Source of the DNA: Basidiobolus heterosporus B8920
Lineage: Eukaryota; Basidiobolomycota; Basidiobolomycetes; Basidiobolales; Basidiobolaceae
DNA: 19,207 nt
Direction of reading: 5' to 3'
NCBI GenBank assembly: GCA_000697455.1
Contig: JNET01034594.1
Span: forward strand, 1-19,207
In this document: positions 19,010 to 19,207 of the stretch, in pieces
Layout of the letters: every line of letters begins with the position of its first letter
Numbering within the stretch: the stretch's first letter is position 1
Made by a program: the position numbers and the translations under genes
Notes under the pieces: model-generated
The model's input: the letters and a program-made list of their open reading frames with translations, nothing else
Databases searched by the model: none
Told to the model about the DNA's origin: nothing

Positions 19010-19207
19010 CTTGTTAAACTTATTAATTTAGCACCTAATTATTCATACTTGATGTTACCCTTATCATACTTACCAATTTCCTCTCACCCAAAGTTCACAC
19101 TTAGGTTTTACTTAGAATATTTTTCACTGACTTACAAGTACCCAGAATACTTGACTTTCTCAAACTTGTCTAAATAGCTCCAAACTTTGCACACATGCTC
19201 CTGGGAC
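19010..19207 (+). repeat. Interspersed repeat copy, truncated by window end
   Basis: Starting near AATTTAGCACCTAATTATTC it matches the minus-strand fragment 1-100. From TTTCCTCTCACCCAAAGTTC onward it matches 199-535, including AAGTACCCAGAATACTTGAC and ATGCTCCTG. It is cut at 19207 by the window. Because it joins the left module and the core on one strand, it shows that the family's full element contains both. Confidence 0.8.

Noticed and set aside
18842-19177. Open frame of 111 codons at the right end
   Set aside because: It runs into a repeat copy, has very A+T-rich codons (F, Y, L, I, N) and matches no family.
1-19207. tRNA, rRNA, CRISPR or recognisable retroelement proteins
   Set aside because: No tRNA B-box-like sequence, no regular spacer-repeat array, and no reverse transcriptase, integrase or capsid motifs were seen on either strand.

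Overview
This is a 19.2-kb piece of eukaryotic nuclear DNA, most likely from a fungus and perhaps an early-diverging one. Six protein genes are interrupted by short GT-AG introns, nearly all 53-89 nt, and intergenic DNA is A+T-rich. The gene set includes a PTR2-type peptide transporter and a CWH43 protein with the PGAP2-like and Cwh43 parts fused, as in yeast. The species cannot be fixed from the sequence, and no rRNA, tRNA or CRISPR was seen.

Layout, left to right. Positions 1-905 hold three fragments of an unclassified interspersed repeat, two of them facing each other. Positions 1449-2181 hold two weakly supported, convergent small spliced gene candidates of unknown function. A POT/PTR2 oligopeptide transporter lies at 3227-4945 (+) and converges on CWH43 at 6282-9454 (-), with another repeat copy between them. 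After about 1.4 kb without a firm gene comes a pyruvate-dehydrogenase-phosphatase-type PP2C at 10856-12149 (-). It is divergent from the proteasome lid subunit RPN5 at 13017-14805 (+). RPN5 converges on glutamate decarboxylase at 15125-16708 (-), which shares a roughly 600-bp divergent promoter with a class I aminotransferase at 17311-18787 (+). The window ends inside another copy of the repeat.

Most genes are ordinary housekeeping or nutrient genes and do not form one pathway. The pair most likely to be functionally linked is glutamate decarboxylase and the aminotransferase. Their shared upstream region carries a perfect bZIP-type inverted repeat (TGACGT cores) and five GATA-factor motifs, which suggests common nitrogen or stress control. 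I found no convincing new multi-gene system. The most unusual items are the dispersed repeat with its foldback arrangement, the two unrecognised small spliced gene candidates, the divergent promoter, and RPN5's seven introns, all in phase 0.

All exon models were built by hand from splice signals and reading-frame continuity. Protein identities come from recognised family motifs, not from a database search.
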